NCBI GenBank assembly: GCA_014529385.2 | Contig: CM043966.1 | Coordinates: 87,884,087 to 87,948,086, forward strand | Reading direction: 5' to 3' | DNA: 64,000 nucleotides | Source of the DNA: Adiantum capillus-veneris | Lineage: Eukaryota > Streptophyta > Polypodiopsida > Polypodiales > Pteridaceae | Shown here: positions 22,104 to 33,301 of the stretch, piece by piece | Numbering within the stretch: the stretch's first letter is position 1 | Layout of the letters: every line of letters begins with the position of its first letter | Translations under genes and position numbers: made by a program | Notes under the pieces: generated by a model | The model's input: the letters and a program-made list of their open reading frames with translations, nothing else | Database searches by the model: none | Told to the model about the DNA's origin: nothing

Positions 22104-23145
22104 TTTTCAAAGTAAGGTACTAGTACCGAGTTGTATGGCGTCGAGGGAGATCGCCAACAGTGTCTAGAATCGGAAAAAACTCTTCGCTAGCCCACTCTGA
22201 TGCGTGGGTCATGCAATACTTGAACTTCATAAAGGTCTCAACGCTTGCTTCTTTGGGCCGCGCTGAAAGCGACACAAAGTCATGTGTGGCTCCTTTAATG
22301 ATTTAACTTCGTGTATAGTCACGCGTCTACCTTCTTCAAGAATCTCCGAGGCTAAAAATTCTTGAAACCACTTTCAACACAAAAACATGAATATACCCAT
22401 TCCATGTAATGTGACTGAAAAAATTCTAGTCTTCTTTAAAGATTGTGCATGCAATGTAGATGAACAGAGAGACGGAGTGCCAAACCGTTCATCAAACACA
22501 CGCAAACAATGAGATCAAATCTTGACTTTCTGATCTAAATCTATCAATTGTGGCAAATCACATTGGAAATGCCGATGCTTGATGCTCAAACCTTCTTGTG
22601 CTCTTTCGAATACTGTGTCATGCCAAGTAAGGGACATGGAATATGAATTACTTGGGTGCAAACATTTCAGCTTTTCATGAGTAATCCGCATACATCCGTG
22701 CTCATTCATGAGTGAATCGTGCAATATGTCATGCCTGTGAAAAGGGATCACATAAAGACGGTGACTAAAATACAGGAAAGCATCACGAGTGAAACACTTG
22801 AACAATGCGTGCTGACTAATCATTCGAACACAGAATACTTCCTGTGGGGGTTCTCTGGACCTCGACTTTAGAGCCAAGATCGGTTCTTCGTGATTGATCG
22901 TATTTGCAACGATGTTAGCTTCGCTAGAAAAAGCATCAACTAAACCATCATCCTGGGGAACAATCACATCTTTCTTCGTGCCACACTTCTCGTTGTCTAC
23001 TTTGTCGTATCATCATGTCCATCATCGTTTTGACCAAAGTCTCCATAGAATTTGGTGCAAACCGTGGCATAGATGGGGAAGGGGGAGAGTCGGAAAAACG
23101 TCCTTGGGGGGAGAAATTCTTCTTGACCACCCTCATGCTCATTAC
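22104..23145 (-). pseudogene. Coding-like internal sequence between family A LTRs, unrecognised
   Basis: On the minus strand two frames give protein-like text. 23142 down to 22948 begins MSMRVVKKNFSPQGRF and contains SMETLVKTMMDMMIRQ. After a frameshift near 22955, 22967 down to 22515 gives MIVPQDDGLVDAFSSE, then EVFCVRMISQHALFKCF and HGCMRITHEKLKCL, ending at a stop at 22515. I do not recognise the family: no reverse transcriptase, protease or integrase motif is visible. It may be the internal coding part of an A-type element or captured host sequence. 22104-22514 shows no coding character. Confidence 0.4.
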
Positions 23146-24274
23146 TGTTAGGTGCAGCGGAATGAATGTTGTATTGTCTCAAGATTAGTGATCCTTATTG
23201 CTCAAGGTTCCTGTTAGTTCTTAGGGAAAGAGAGAGCTTTCCGTCTTATGGAGAATGCTATGATCACGAACAAAGTGAGTGGATATTGTGTGTGCAAGTG
23301 AATGAGACTGAGAGAAGGAGAGAGAAGAGATACGACACCCGAGAGGTTGTAAAACCCTCCTCCGAAGGCCCCACTCTCGTCGGCGAGAGTGGTCTACTTT
23401 GATTGCACAAAGGTGTACAATGCGAATGCAAAGGACTGATGCAACTTGGACTATGCCGATGACGACGACGACTTGATGGCTGAAATCTGAGATCTTCTAA
23501 TCGCTGAATTCAGGACTGTTTCGGTGGCTGAAAATGACTGTTTTGGCTGCGTTTTTATGGCTGAAAATGGGGGAACATCTGCAACCGTCTAGGGGCTGAT
23601 CTGCTACTGTGTCATAGGCTGAAAACTGCGAGAATCCAACTGCTGAATTCTGCGTTTTTGCTACTGCTGAGCTGGCGTTTTTGACAAGGCGGAAAAAACG
23701 CTGAATCTGCAAGTGATGCTGGTGTTTTTGTCAAGGCTGAAAAACGCTGCCTGGGAGTATCTGATGAGGTTGGAAAACGCTAGGCAAGAGGACTTGTAGG
23801 CGATGGCTTGCTGGGAGGAAACGCCAAAGGGAAGGAGTGGATGGGGAGGGTCTACTGATGAGGGGGGTACTGCTGAGAAGTTGCCTGTTGAGCGGGAAGC
23901 TCCTGCTGCCTCTTCTGCCAGAAAGTGCTAACTTGGGTTTGCTTATAGATTAACTTAGCAAAATTGCCCTACCTACTTTTGTTGGAAAGTCACTTAAAAA
24001 TAATAAGTGAAAATCCCAATAAATAGGAAAATAGGCTAAATGCACTGGAAAATTCTCTTAACTGATGCTAATGGATTCTGATGGGAATTCCGATGATCAT
24101 GCTATGTGCAACCGGAGGATATATATCTATGCTAAGTGACTGGGCATGCACGGTCTACGAATAGACTCACAAAAGTGCCAGATCACTGCTAATCTAAACT
24201 GATTGAACTGACGGGAACCCTGCTATGGTGTAGCTTGTCCACGAACACATAGGGTTGGGATGTGTCACGTGACA
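23146..24274 (-). repeat. Family A LTR 'b' (3' LTR)
   Basis: 1129-bp LTR on the minus strand. Its end at 24274 reads TGTCACGTGACA (palindromic) and a polypurine tract lies just beyond it. The stem-loop common to family A is at about 23375-23396 in inverted form. Confidence 0.88.
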
Positions 24275-24832
24275 TCCCCTCCATGCAAAGTATCCATTCC
24301 GCTTCGGGTGACCATACACTGAAGTCTTGGGTTCTTTAGTTCACGAGGAACTTGGGTTCTTGTGGGTCTTGGGTTCTTGGGTTCTTGAGTCTTGAGGGTC
24401 TTGAGGTTTTGGAGTCTTGAGGTTCTTGAGGTTCCGGAGTCTTGAGGTTCTCTAGGTTCCGGAGTTTTGAGGGTCTTGAGGTTCTTTAGCTTGCAATCTG
24501 TGCTAGAGAAGGATCTTTTCTTAACTGAGCTCTTCTCTTTCCGCGGGCGCACCCCTTGTGGCGGCCTTGCGCTCATACCAAGGTTGCTTTTTCCCACCTC
24601 ACGTCGATTGGCCGGCCGCTAAGTGCACGGTCGGCTCTCAATGAGTGAAAAGAGGCACAAGGGAAGGCGGGACAAGCCCTATTTTCTTGGGTTTCCTGTC
24701 ACTCTTCAAAAACACGATTTCGACACGCCCAAGATAACTTGGGTTACGTGTGACTGCAACAAGCAAAAGAAAATAAATTCTTGTGGTTCTTTTCTTGAGT
24801 GATACAGAACACTGCCAAAGCTCTGATACCAA
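24275..24832 (-). other. Family A internal region: primer-binding site, leader and minisatellite
   Basis: The initiator-Met type primer-binding site (TGGTATCAGAGC, minus strand) lies at 24820-24831. A leader of about 115 bp follows, ending near 24716. A degenerate minisatellite fills 24320-24490, built on TCTTGAGGTTC-like words. The purine tract at 24275-24282 closes the region. There is no gene. Confidence 0.8.
24320..24490. repeat. Degenerate minisatellite (TCTTGAGGTTC-like units)
   Basis: About twelve degenerate units of roughly 11-16 bp rich in CTTGGGTTC and CTTGAGGTTC. Read on the minus strand they give a low-complexity K/T/P/R-rich frame, which I regard as a by-product of the repeat. 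Confidence 0.75.
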
Positions 24833-25957
24833 TGTAAGGTGCAGCGGATGTGAATGATGAACTTTGCTCAAGACGAGTGCTCCGAACTGTGCTCAAGGTT
24901 CCTTTTACTTACGGAAGGGAGAGCCTTCCATTCCTTTAGTGAGAGAGTGCAATGGACACAAACAAAGTGGTGAACACTGTGAATGAAGGTGCTGAGACTC
25001 AGAGATAGAGAGGAAAGAATACAACACCCGGAAGTTGTCAAACCCTCCTCCAAGGGCCCCACTCTCTATGGCAAGAGCGGTCTACTATTGATTGCACAAA
25101 ACTCTACAATGCTTTGGACTTGCCGACGATGTCGACGACGAGACGGGTTGAAATCTGAAAACGCTAAGGGCTGAAATCTGCAAATCCTTATCTGTTGAAT
25201 TCTGACTCCATGTCAATGATGACGACGACACGCTGAAAATGCAGATGCTGAAATCAGCGTTTTCCGGGCTGAATCTGCAATCCTCGCTGATCTGACCGTG
25301 CGGCCAGGATCTACTTCGAGAAGGTGAGATCTGCGAGGTTTGGGACTTCTAGTGCGGTGTCTTGATGCTGAAAACTGAAAACGCTGATGCTACTTGTGGT
25401 TCTGTCGCGATGAATCTGCAAACGCTAGGTGGTCAGGCTGATCCAAAAACGCGAGGGCTGAATCTGAGTTGTGCAACAAAAACGCTAGGCTTCTACTGGA
25501 GTCTGCTACTGCCGGGGCTGATGTGCAATGCAAAAACGCCAGGGCTTGCTGTTGATGAAAAACACTAGGCTTACTGTTGGGGAAGGTCTTGCTGAGAAGG
25601 TGCCTCTTGTTCCTGCTGCCTCTTCTGCCAGAAAGTGCTAGCGCTAGGGTTTCTTTTATACTGGCTGAGTCAAATTGCCGTACCCAGTTTCCCAACAAAA
25701 GTCACTTAAAAATAATAAGTGAAAATTGGCTAAAATAGGGAAAATAGGTCTATGCACGGTAAAAATGCTCCTGATGGAAATTTGATGATCATGCTGTGTG
25801 CAACCAGAGGATATGCATCTACTCTTAAGTGTCTGGACATGCACGGTCTGCGAACAGACTCACAAAAGTGCCAGAACACTTCCTAATCTAGCTGAACTGA
25901 ACCCATGTCATGAAGTAGCTTGTCCACGTACACATAGGGTTAGATGTGCACGTGACA
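24833..25957 (-). repeat. Family A LTR 'a' (5' LTR)
   Basis: 1125-bp LTR on the minus strand, adjacent to the primer-binding site at 24820-24831. It is most similar to LTR 'c' at 20937-22095: both carry the GACGACGAGACGGGTTG stretch near 25136 and 21257. Confidence 0.88.
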
Positions 25958-26399
25958 TATGCAACACACAAGCATGCATATTTGGCACACGCACGGACCC
26001 TGTGATCATATTGGACCAAACTATTTGAAGAGTATAGGACTACCGATTGGATGTAGCAACATGGCCCTTCAATAGAATGTTCCCACATGTAGCTGGTCTA
26101 GACTACCACTTCAGCCATCCTTTCTGATGCAATGTAATGAAAAAGTCTCCTCTACATACTAGAAATATTCCTCACTATGGCCTCATAATGATGTAATGAG
26201 GGCATAGTCAAAAACTAGGTATGATGACCTATGCATGCATGTATGCTACATAGAGATGTTTTCTTCTTACTTCCAACAAGCTGAAATGCCATGGATGCAT
26301 GTGGATTCCTTTCACCACATACCCCCACCTCATTTCCTTCCTTCCTGCCCGATGGCAAAGTAAACTCCACCTTCTTTTGAGCAGAGACCAGCTTTTCTT
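25958..26399. other. No recognisable gene
   Basis: I see no protein similarity or repeat structure here beyond scattered short minus-strand frames. Confidence 0.3.
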
Positions 26400-28470
26400 C
26401 GTGCTGCAAAGTAGGCACATAGGATGGTTTGGATGTCTTCAATGCCAGGGCCTTTCCAAGCCATGAATTTTCATCGGCAATGGAGGAACAGGTGGAGGTA
26501 ACACATCCAATGAAAACTTCGTACTTGCAATAGATTTCTTAGAATGCTTTATCCTTACTTCAGTGCTTGCACACACGGTGCTTGATTCTATGAGGGATAT
26601 CGTCCACAATTTGTCAGCCATTGTTGCAAATCGAACCTTTGTGTTGGCACCACATTCATCACTAAAATTCTTTGTTTCTTGAGGTAGAGCCTTGTATTGG
26701 GTTGGAAGCTTGAGATACCGAGGGGCCATTCAGGCATAGATGAAGAGGATGACTGTGTTATTTCCAAACGATTTCAGCCTTGAAGAGTATCACCATTAGA
26801 AGGCCGTGTGACTGTCACGTGACACATCCCAACCCTATGTGTTCGTGGACAAGCTACACCACAGCAGGGTTCATTCAGTTCAGTCAAGTCTAGATTAGCA
26901 GTGATCTGGCACTTTTGTGAGTCTATTCGTAGACCGTGCATGCCCAGCCACTTAGCATAGATGCATATCCTCTGGTTGCACACAGCATGATGATCGGAAT
27001 TCCCATCAGAGTCCATTAGCATCAGTTAGGGGAATTTTCCTGTGCATTTAGCCTATTTTCCTATTTATTGGGATTTTCACTTATTATTTTTAAGTGACTT
27101 TCCAACAAAAGTAGGTAGGGCAATTTCGCTAAGTTAATATATAAGCAAACCCAAGTTAGCAATTTCTGGCAGAAGAGGCAGCAGGAGCTTCTTGCTCAAC
27201 AGGCAACTTCTCAGCAGTACCCCCCCCTCATGACCCCCATCGCCATACCTCCCCCTTCTTCAGCGTTTTCACAGATCTCCCCTCACCTTGCAAGTTCCCC
27301 TTTGTGGCGATAGTACCCGGCGGTTCAGCACAAGGCCTAGCGTTTTGCTTACAAAAAACGCCACCAAATCAGCCAGCGTTTTTCTCACAAAAAACGCCAG
27401 CCAACAGCAGATTTTCAGCGTTTGTTTTCAGCATCTCAGCGTTTGTTTTCAGCATCTCAGCGTTTTTGATCTGCAGTTCAGCCCCTTGAAGAAACGCAGA
27501 TTTTCAGCCTCAGACTCCGTAGCAGATTCCCCCCAAGTTGGTTGCAGATGCTCCCCCATTTTCAGCCATAAAAACGCAGCCAAAAACAGAGAATTTCAGC
27601 CACCAAACAGTCCCCGAATTCAGCGATTAGAAGATCCCAGATTTCAGCCATCAAGTCGTCGTCGTCACCACCGTCGTCGTCGTCGGCATAGTCCCATTGC
27701 ATTCGCATTGTACACCTTTGTGCAATCAAAGTAGACCACTCTCGCCGACGAGAGTGGGGCCTTCGGAGGAGGGTTTTACAACCTCTCGGGTGTCGTATCT
27801 CTTCTCTCTCCTTCTCTCAGTCTCATTCACTTGCACGCACAAGATCCACCCACTTTGTTCGTGATCATAGCACTCTCCATAAGACGGAAAGCTCTCTCTT
27901 TCCCTAAGAACTAAAAGGAACCTTGAACAATAAAGATCACTAATCTTGAGAAAATACAACATTCATTCCGCTGCACCTTACAGTGACTTCATAATTCTCC
28001 TGTTGAGAATTCATTCTGCTGTTATGTTGAACCATCAAATTTTCCTTGCCGCTTTTCTCAAACCGGTCCTGCGAAGGGACCTCGACGCAGCCTTTGTCAA
28101 AAGCTAAAATCCGATTTCAGCCTTGAAGAGTATGCACCATCAGAAGGCCGTGTGACCTCATAATTCTCCTATTATGTTGAACCATCAAATTTTCCTTGCC
28201 GCTTTTCTCGGACTGGTCCTGCAAAGGGACCTCGACACAGCCTCTGTCAAAAGCTAAAGTCTCTCCCTCCCTAGGACATGGAAGATGGGTTTCAGCTGAA
28301 TTGTGCTCATTTGAGGTCAACAATCGCACATGCGGATTTTGAGATGGTGATTCACACTCTTCCATAGGAGAAACACTGCTTTGAGTAGAGATTGACATAT
28401 CAAATCTGCTTAAAGCATCATAAAACTTAAGCTCATCATCTTCAGAGCAGCAACGCTCCCTCAACACACT
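26400..28470 (-). pseudogene. Unrecognised minus-strand coding remnant split by a solo LTR
   Basis: Protein-like text appears on the minus strand on both sides of the solo LTR at 26813-27982. Upstream (28470 to 27983) it includes CSEDDELKFYDALSRFDMS, PSQNPHVRLLTSNEHNS and two copies of a roughly 35-residue unit (LAFDRGCVEVPLQDQ, SEKSGKENLMVQHN). Downstream (26812 to 26440) it includes MAPRYLKLPTQYKALPQE and CGANTKVRFATMADKLWT. Stops and frameshifts are present. I do not know the family. The duplicated unit corresponds to a DNA tandem duplication of about 150 bp. Confidence 0.45.
26813..27982 (+). mobile_element. Solo LTR of family A with perfect target-site duplication
   Basis: 1170-bp LTR from TGTCACGTGACA to CTTACA, flanked by GTGAC at 26808-26812 and 27983-27987. 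It has a TATA-like TATATAAG near 27138 and the 9-bp stem-loop at about 27736-27757. Its interior matches 9458-10602 closely. No internal sequence or second LTR accompanies it, so recombination between LTRs removed the rest. Confidence 0.94.
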
Positions 28471-29012
28471 TCAGATACATTAAGCCTCTCTTTCATATTG
28501 TGTACTCGAGTAGATGAATCTTGACTTGAAACCTGAGGGTTACTGCATTCCACAGGCACGAATCATTTGCATTCAATTCCTTTGGGGACATGGGCCTATC
28601 AAAGTCCGCACACCCTACCGAAATGTGATAACGTCACCTAAAGAGTTTGATGTAAGAAGCTGGTTGAATTATGGACTTGATGCAGAGGTTGAGCGAAGGC
28701 CTAGAATTCAAGTGGGTAAGGCTTTCTAGAGAATTGCCAGCAAGTTGCAAAGCTTTTGTTCAGGTTTGTAGCACGTCTGTGTATTGAATCTTGAATGGTA
28801 ATAGGGGTGGGAGATCTTGTGGTGAAGGTTGAAGATGATGTCGCAACAAGAAGTGAATCATTTTGGGTTACGGCCTTCATGTGCCAGGAGGAGGATGCAA
28901 GCCGTCAGCTTTGGCTAGAATCTTCACAGCCAAGCACGACATCTTTATATACCTAGATGAATCTAGGATAAGCCGAGATTCACCCTTGAAGGAAAGTGCA
29001 AGGTATAGACCC
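28471..29012. other. No recognisable gene
   Basis: A 71-codon plus-strand frame (28514-28729) has no family character that I can name. The rest is unassigned. The sequence ends in the 8-bp target duplicated by the hAT element at 29013. Confidence 0.3.
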
Positions 29013-29452
29013 CATAGTTACCCGGAACGGGAATGGGAGGGTTCCGGAACGGGACGGGAATGGGGAGGAGGAGGGGGGGCAGGAACGATCCACTAAAGTA
29101 AGGCTTGAATTACCTCCATTCAGCTTAGTCCCAAATAAGCTCCTAAACAACCCCAAAACCGCCCCCAAATCTGCTGCTCTCAAACTGCACCAAATATGTT
29201 CCCCAAACAACCCCAAAACTGCCCCTAAAAGCCCACTTTTTTGCCCCCAAATGCCTACTTTTGTCCGTTCCGCCCCGCATTTTGCCGTTCTGCCTCATGT
29301 TCCGTCTTGTTCCCCCCATTCCAGACCACCGTTCCGGTTACAACCCGTTCCGGAACGGTGTTCCCTTCCCATCTCCGTTTCCGGAACGGGACTCGTGCGG
29401 AACGTTGTTTCGGAACGTTTGGGCTGTGTTCCCCCCGTTCCCTGTTACACTG
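29013..29452. mobile_element. Non-autonomous hAT-type element (MITE-like)
   Basis: 440-bp element flanked by a perfect 8-bp direct repeat ATAGACCC (29005-29012 and 29453-29460), the target-site size of hAT transposons. The left end starts CATAGTTACCCGGAACGG and the right end, inverted, starts CAGTGTAACAGGGAACGG, giving imperfect terminal inverted repeats. Subterminal regions are full of GGAACGG or CCGTTCC words, as hAT transposases often bind subterminal repeats. It has no coding capacity. Confidence 0.9.
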
Positions 29453-29479
29453 ATAGACCCATGGTAGTCACCCACAAGA

Positions 29480-30725
29480 CAATATAACCATCAGCTCCAA
29501 GAGCCCTTAAGGTCATAGGCTTTCGAGATGCAGGCATAGGTTGGAGAAAGCCACATTGGGCATATATTGCAATCAACACATCCAAGTGATGACATTTTAG
29601 AGAAGAAGCCCATGAAGAACTTCTTGTCCTTTCATAACCGCACCACATTTGGCATACATATCGACCAAAGCACTAGCAAGCACATCTTTCTCCAACAGGT
29701 TCTGACGAGCAATGGTGTCATGAATTATTCAACCATGTCAACGTCAGCGTAAGGTCACAAGCCTTCAAGATGCAACCTGGCCTTCGACTTGGCGTGTTGC
29801 GTAGAGCCACATGCCTTCAAGATGCACGCGTATATGATTGCATCGGGGCCCTCGCTTTGCGCCCGCTGAAAACAGCCTAGAGCTTTCTGGCCTTGCTCTT
29901 GTTGTGAGTATCCCACTATCAATGCACTCCAAGAGACGACATTCCGGATAGGAAGCTCAAGCACTTTCTTTGCCTTCTGAAGTGCACCACATTTGGCATT
30001 TATATCGTCTAAGGCATTGCCAAGCATGACATTTTTTTGCTACAGCCCGGACTAACAATATCAGAGTGAATTTTTAAGCCCATATCAGCATCCTGCGTAG
30101 AGCCACATGCCTTCAAGATGCATGCGTAGGTGATTGCATCTGGAGAGAGGCCCTCGCTTCGCATCTGCTGAAAACAGACTAGAGCTTTCTGGTCCTGTCC
30201 CTGCGGGGCAAATCCTGCAATCAAGAGAGAGGCCCTCGCTTCGCATCTGCTAAACAATAGACTAGAGGTTTCTGGCCCTGCCTTGTGGGGAAAATCCTGC
30301 AATTGGTGCATTCCAAGAGTGCACACTCCTGACAGGAAGCTCCTCAAGAAGTTTTGGAGAGAGGCCCTCACTTCGCGTCTGCTGAAAACAGCCTAGAGCT
30401 ATGCCTTCAAGATGCACACGTATGTGATTGCATCAGGAGAGAGGCCCTTGCTTTGCATCCGCTCAAAAAAGCCTAAAACATTTGGCCTTGCTCCCGTTGC
30501 ACATATCCCGCAATCAACACTCCAAGAGACGACATTCCGGACAGGAAGCTCTCCAAGCACTTCCTATGCTCTCTCAAGTGCATCACATTTGGTATACATA
30601 TAGATCAAGGCATTGCCAAGCATGACATTTTTTTGCAACATACCAAGACTAACGATATCAGAGTGAATTTTTAAGCCCATATATTAGCATCCTGCATAGA
30701 TCCACATGCCTTCAAGATGCACGTG
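29480..30725 (-). pseudogene. PPR (pentatricopeptide repeat) protein pseudogene
   Basis: On the minus strand, repeated blocks read YACILKACGSTQDADMGLKI, KIHSDIVSLGMLQKN, MLGNALIYMYTKC, ELPVRNVVSWSVLIAGY and FxxMxxEGLSPDAITY. These are successive PPR motifs of the RNA-binding type used in organelle RNA processing. At least three to four units are present, several with frameshifts and stops, and some blocks appear duplicated in the DNA (for instance around 30110-30250). No start, targeting peptide or C-terminal E/DYW domain can be seen. The wording resembles PPR families of seed-free plants. It is a degraded fragment rather than a working gene. Confidence 0.85.
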
Positions 30726-30810
30726 TCACAAAGGGGAGCGCACACGAATAATCAACAAGCTGGTTGAGGGAGAAGTTCGACAGAGTATTTGGGACGTGAA
30801 GATTGGCTGG
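30726..30810. other. Short unassigned spacer
   Basis: Sequence between the PPR remnant and the B element; it ends in GCTGG, half of the likely target-site duplication of the B element. Confidence 0.4.
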
Positions 30811-31393
30811 TGTCACAAACTGCTGACGTGTCAAAGCCTTGAAGAAGGGAGCCAACTTGCAGATGTCGGCCGAGGGGCCTAAACCCTAAGAAGAACAAGT
30901 AACAGAAGAAGAAGTCCTACCAACTTACGGGGACCCCGTCCGATGGGGCCCCAAGTGACATAAAGGATTAAAATAAAGCAGGACCCACACACACACACGG
31001 AAAAGGTTGGCAGGGCAGCTGATAACGTGGCAGTTGTACAAAAATTCCAGAAATTGCGCTGACATGATGATGTGGCAGACTGTACGGATTTCCGCGTTTT
31101 GCGCTGACTGCTGTACGGAATTCCGTGATTTACACTAACAGCTTTTTGGCATTGCTTTTGGACCAGAAGCTTTTGAGTTTGAAGGCTTTTCATGTAAACT
31201 GCTTTTCATAGGCCAAGGACCTTTAAGTATGTGCTAAGGTCTCATTCTTTGGCATGCTTCCTAGAGAAGGTGCAGAGTCTCGAGTACCGGCTTGGTAGTG
31301 TGTTGATGCAATATAAAGAAATATCGAAAGGGGCGCCAAGGTTTGGGGCCAATACTCTCTGGGGTGGAATTCCGCCACTCCGTGTTGCGTGTC

Positions 31394-31428
<35 letters not shown>

Positions 31429-31502
31429 CAGTTGTTATTGAAGTGCTAAAAGTTTGTTTAGTCTGTTCTTTTCTATTCGCACGTGGTGCCCTTCTTGTGA
31501 CA
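30811..31502 (+). repeat. 5' LTR of family B1
   Basis: 692-bp LTR from TGTCACAAACTGC to CTTGTGACA. The TATA-like core and shared LTR core are at about 31311-31350 and a (CT)n tract is at about 31394-31424. It is followed directly by the primer-binding site. Confidence 0.9.
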
Positions 31503-31503
31503 G

Positions 31504-31515
31504 TGGTATGAGAGC
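31504..31515 (+). other. Family B primer-binding site, initiator-Met tRNA type
   Basis: TGGTATGAGAGC lies one base after the LTR end, one mismatch from the usual TGGTATCAGAGC. The B2 copy, inverted at 52700-52711, has the exact form. Confidence 0.85.
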
Positions 31516-31710
31516 ATCAGGCGTGTGCTTTTCTAAAAGCATACCGGTCTTACAAAAGAGCAGACAGAGCTATTGGAATTTTACTTGAGGTATCTTCGGC
31601 CTCTGACCCCGGACTATTAGCCACTTCCACCCTTACTTCGTTGCGCATCGGGCGCAATCCCGTCTTCATTGCTCTGTCTTACAGGGCATAAGCCATAAAG
31701 AACCCAAGAC

Positions 31711-33301
31711 ATGGATTCAGCAGAATATTTGCAGTTTCTGCTCAACGAACTCCACGACATTCTTTTGCGGCATCCTCAATAGAATCTTCCGATGCTGCAA
31801 AGTTTTAACAATTTTTGAACTACATGTTACCCCCTCTGATACCCCAGGTGGTACCTCCTCCGGCATCAGAAAGTACGAGAGCTTCCAACCGGCAAACTTC
31901 TCAGTTGTCTTTTTCGATCGGGGGAGTCTTCAGGAATATGGTGCAACCATCTGACCCTGATCCAGTGCCCCCACCTCCACCACCACCACCGCCACCAGGC
32001 TATAGTGGTTGGAGCCCATATGGATACCCTTATTATTCATACCCGGGATATGTGCCTAACTAACCCAAAGATTTCAAAGATGGCAGCATGACAGTCAAAT
32101 TTTTCACTTTTTCCGGGGTGAAAGATCTCAAGAAAGCATTGCAGTTCTACAACAATTTGACAACATCTATGCTTTACAGAAGAATCCAAGATTTCTCGAG
32201 AAGCGGGATTCCTTAACGATAATGCTATGCAATGGTGGAGTTCAATTGCGACACAACCACATGCTCCAAGGACCTGACAAGGTTTCAAGACAGTTTTTGC
32301 ACGTAGTTACATGACTTCTATGTTTGAAGTCCAGATTTTGGCAGAGTGGGGCAACTTGAAAATGCTTGCCACCGAAACCATGGACGAATATAACCAAAGG
32401 TTTCTCGACATGTACCTTCCGGTGTCCTTCTTTAGATCTGTTCCCTTGGAGGCCCAATGCGAGCGATACACCATTGGACTACCATCACCATTGCAGGAAT
32501 ATTGTCTATCCAAGCAAGTCTCCACCATGCAAGAACTTATGGACCATGCCGCAGTCGGCTACAAACTGATGAAGGGAAAGCTAGACTTTACCACAGAAGA
32601 ATCTCCGGCCACTAACCACACCTCTCGCCAACAAAGAACAAATTCTCGAGAGTCTTGTGAAAGTCAACCACAAAGGCCTCGTTTGACACCTCAACAACGA
32701 GACACCTTACTACAAGAAGGCCGATGTTTTGGATGCTTTCAAACAGGACATAACTATTTTGGTTGTACCCAACGCACTGACAAACCTGCGGAGCCGACTC
32801 CCGCGTCGACGGTCGACAGGAACCCAACACCATCTCCAGCCAAACGAGCTAAACCGGCCATTGGATTAGTACTTGACATCTATGGCATACGCCTTGAAAG
32901 TACAAATGAATTGTGTCAAGCATATGGCAAAGTCAACGGTTGAAAGCCCTAATTTTCTTTGACCCAGGAGCTACAGAGAACTTCATCCCTCCATAATTTT
33001 TGAAGCAGATGGACTTTGATTATGATGTAGAGGGTGGAGAAATTGAAGCTGAGCTAGCCACAGGGCAAACTCAGAAAGTGGTACCACTCATTGGTGCTTT
33101 TCCAGTGACTATCCAAGGTTATCATAGAAAAGCTGATTTCCACATTACGAAGTTGGGCAATTGTGACGTTCTACTAGGCATGCCTTGGCATGACAAGAAT
33201 GATGCGATTCTCCAGGTTCGGAACCGAACCATCACCGTGATGCAGAAGGGCAAGCCAGTCATCCTCAAAGTTCAGTTGTTTGAACAAAACCTTGAATTAT
33301 A
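31711..33301 (+). pseudogene. gag: Family B1 gag plus protease-like pseudogene
   Basis: Translation from ATG 31711 begins MDSAEYLQFLLNELHD and meets a stop soon after. Several frameshifts follow in the proline-rich part, then 32311-32943 reads cleanly: MTSMFEVQILAEWGNLKML, CERYTIGLPSPLQEYC, then the zinc knuckle CFGCFQTGHNYFGC near 32725 and the region before the protease (IGLVLDIYGIRLEST). A frameshift at 32940 precedes LIFFDPGATENFI, and 33000-33301 carries the rest of the protease-like domain (GNCDVLLGMPWHDKND) to its natural stop. The gag core and protease are clearly homologous to those of chromoviruses C and D, but pol is absent. Confidence 0.85.

Larger units (their letters stand above)
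23146..25957 (-). mobile_element. Non-autonomous LTR retrotransposon, family A (LARD/TRIM-like)
   Basis: On the minus strand the order is 5' LTR (24833-25957), primer-binding site, a roughly 560-bp non-coding interior with a minisatellite, a polypurine tract (24275-24282) and 3' LTR (23146-24274). No polymerase or gag is present. The outer flanks ATTAC (23141-23145) and TATGC (25958-25962) do not match, so either the target-site duplication has been lost or the two LTRs come from different insertions joined by recombination. Confidence 0.8.

Noticed and set aside
24265-24597. Minus-strand frame rich in K, T, P and R
   Set aside because: It is the translation of the minisatellite in the family A interior.
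29013-29452. Open frame of 163 codons spanning the hAT MITE (28996-29487)
   Set aside because: The frame is produced by GC-rich subterminal repeats and crosses both borders of the element.
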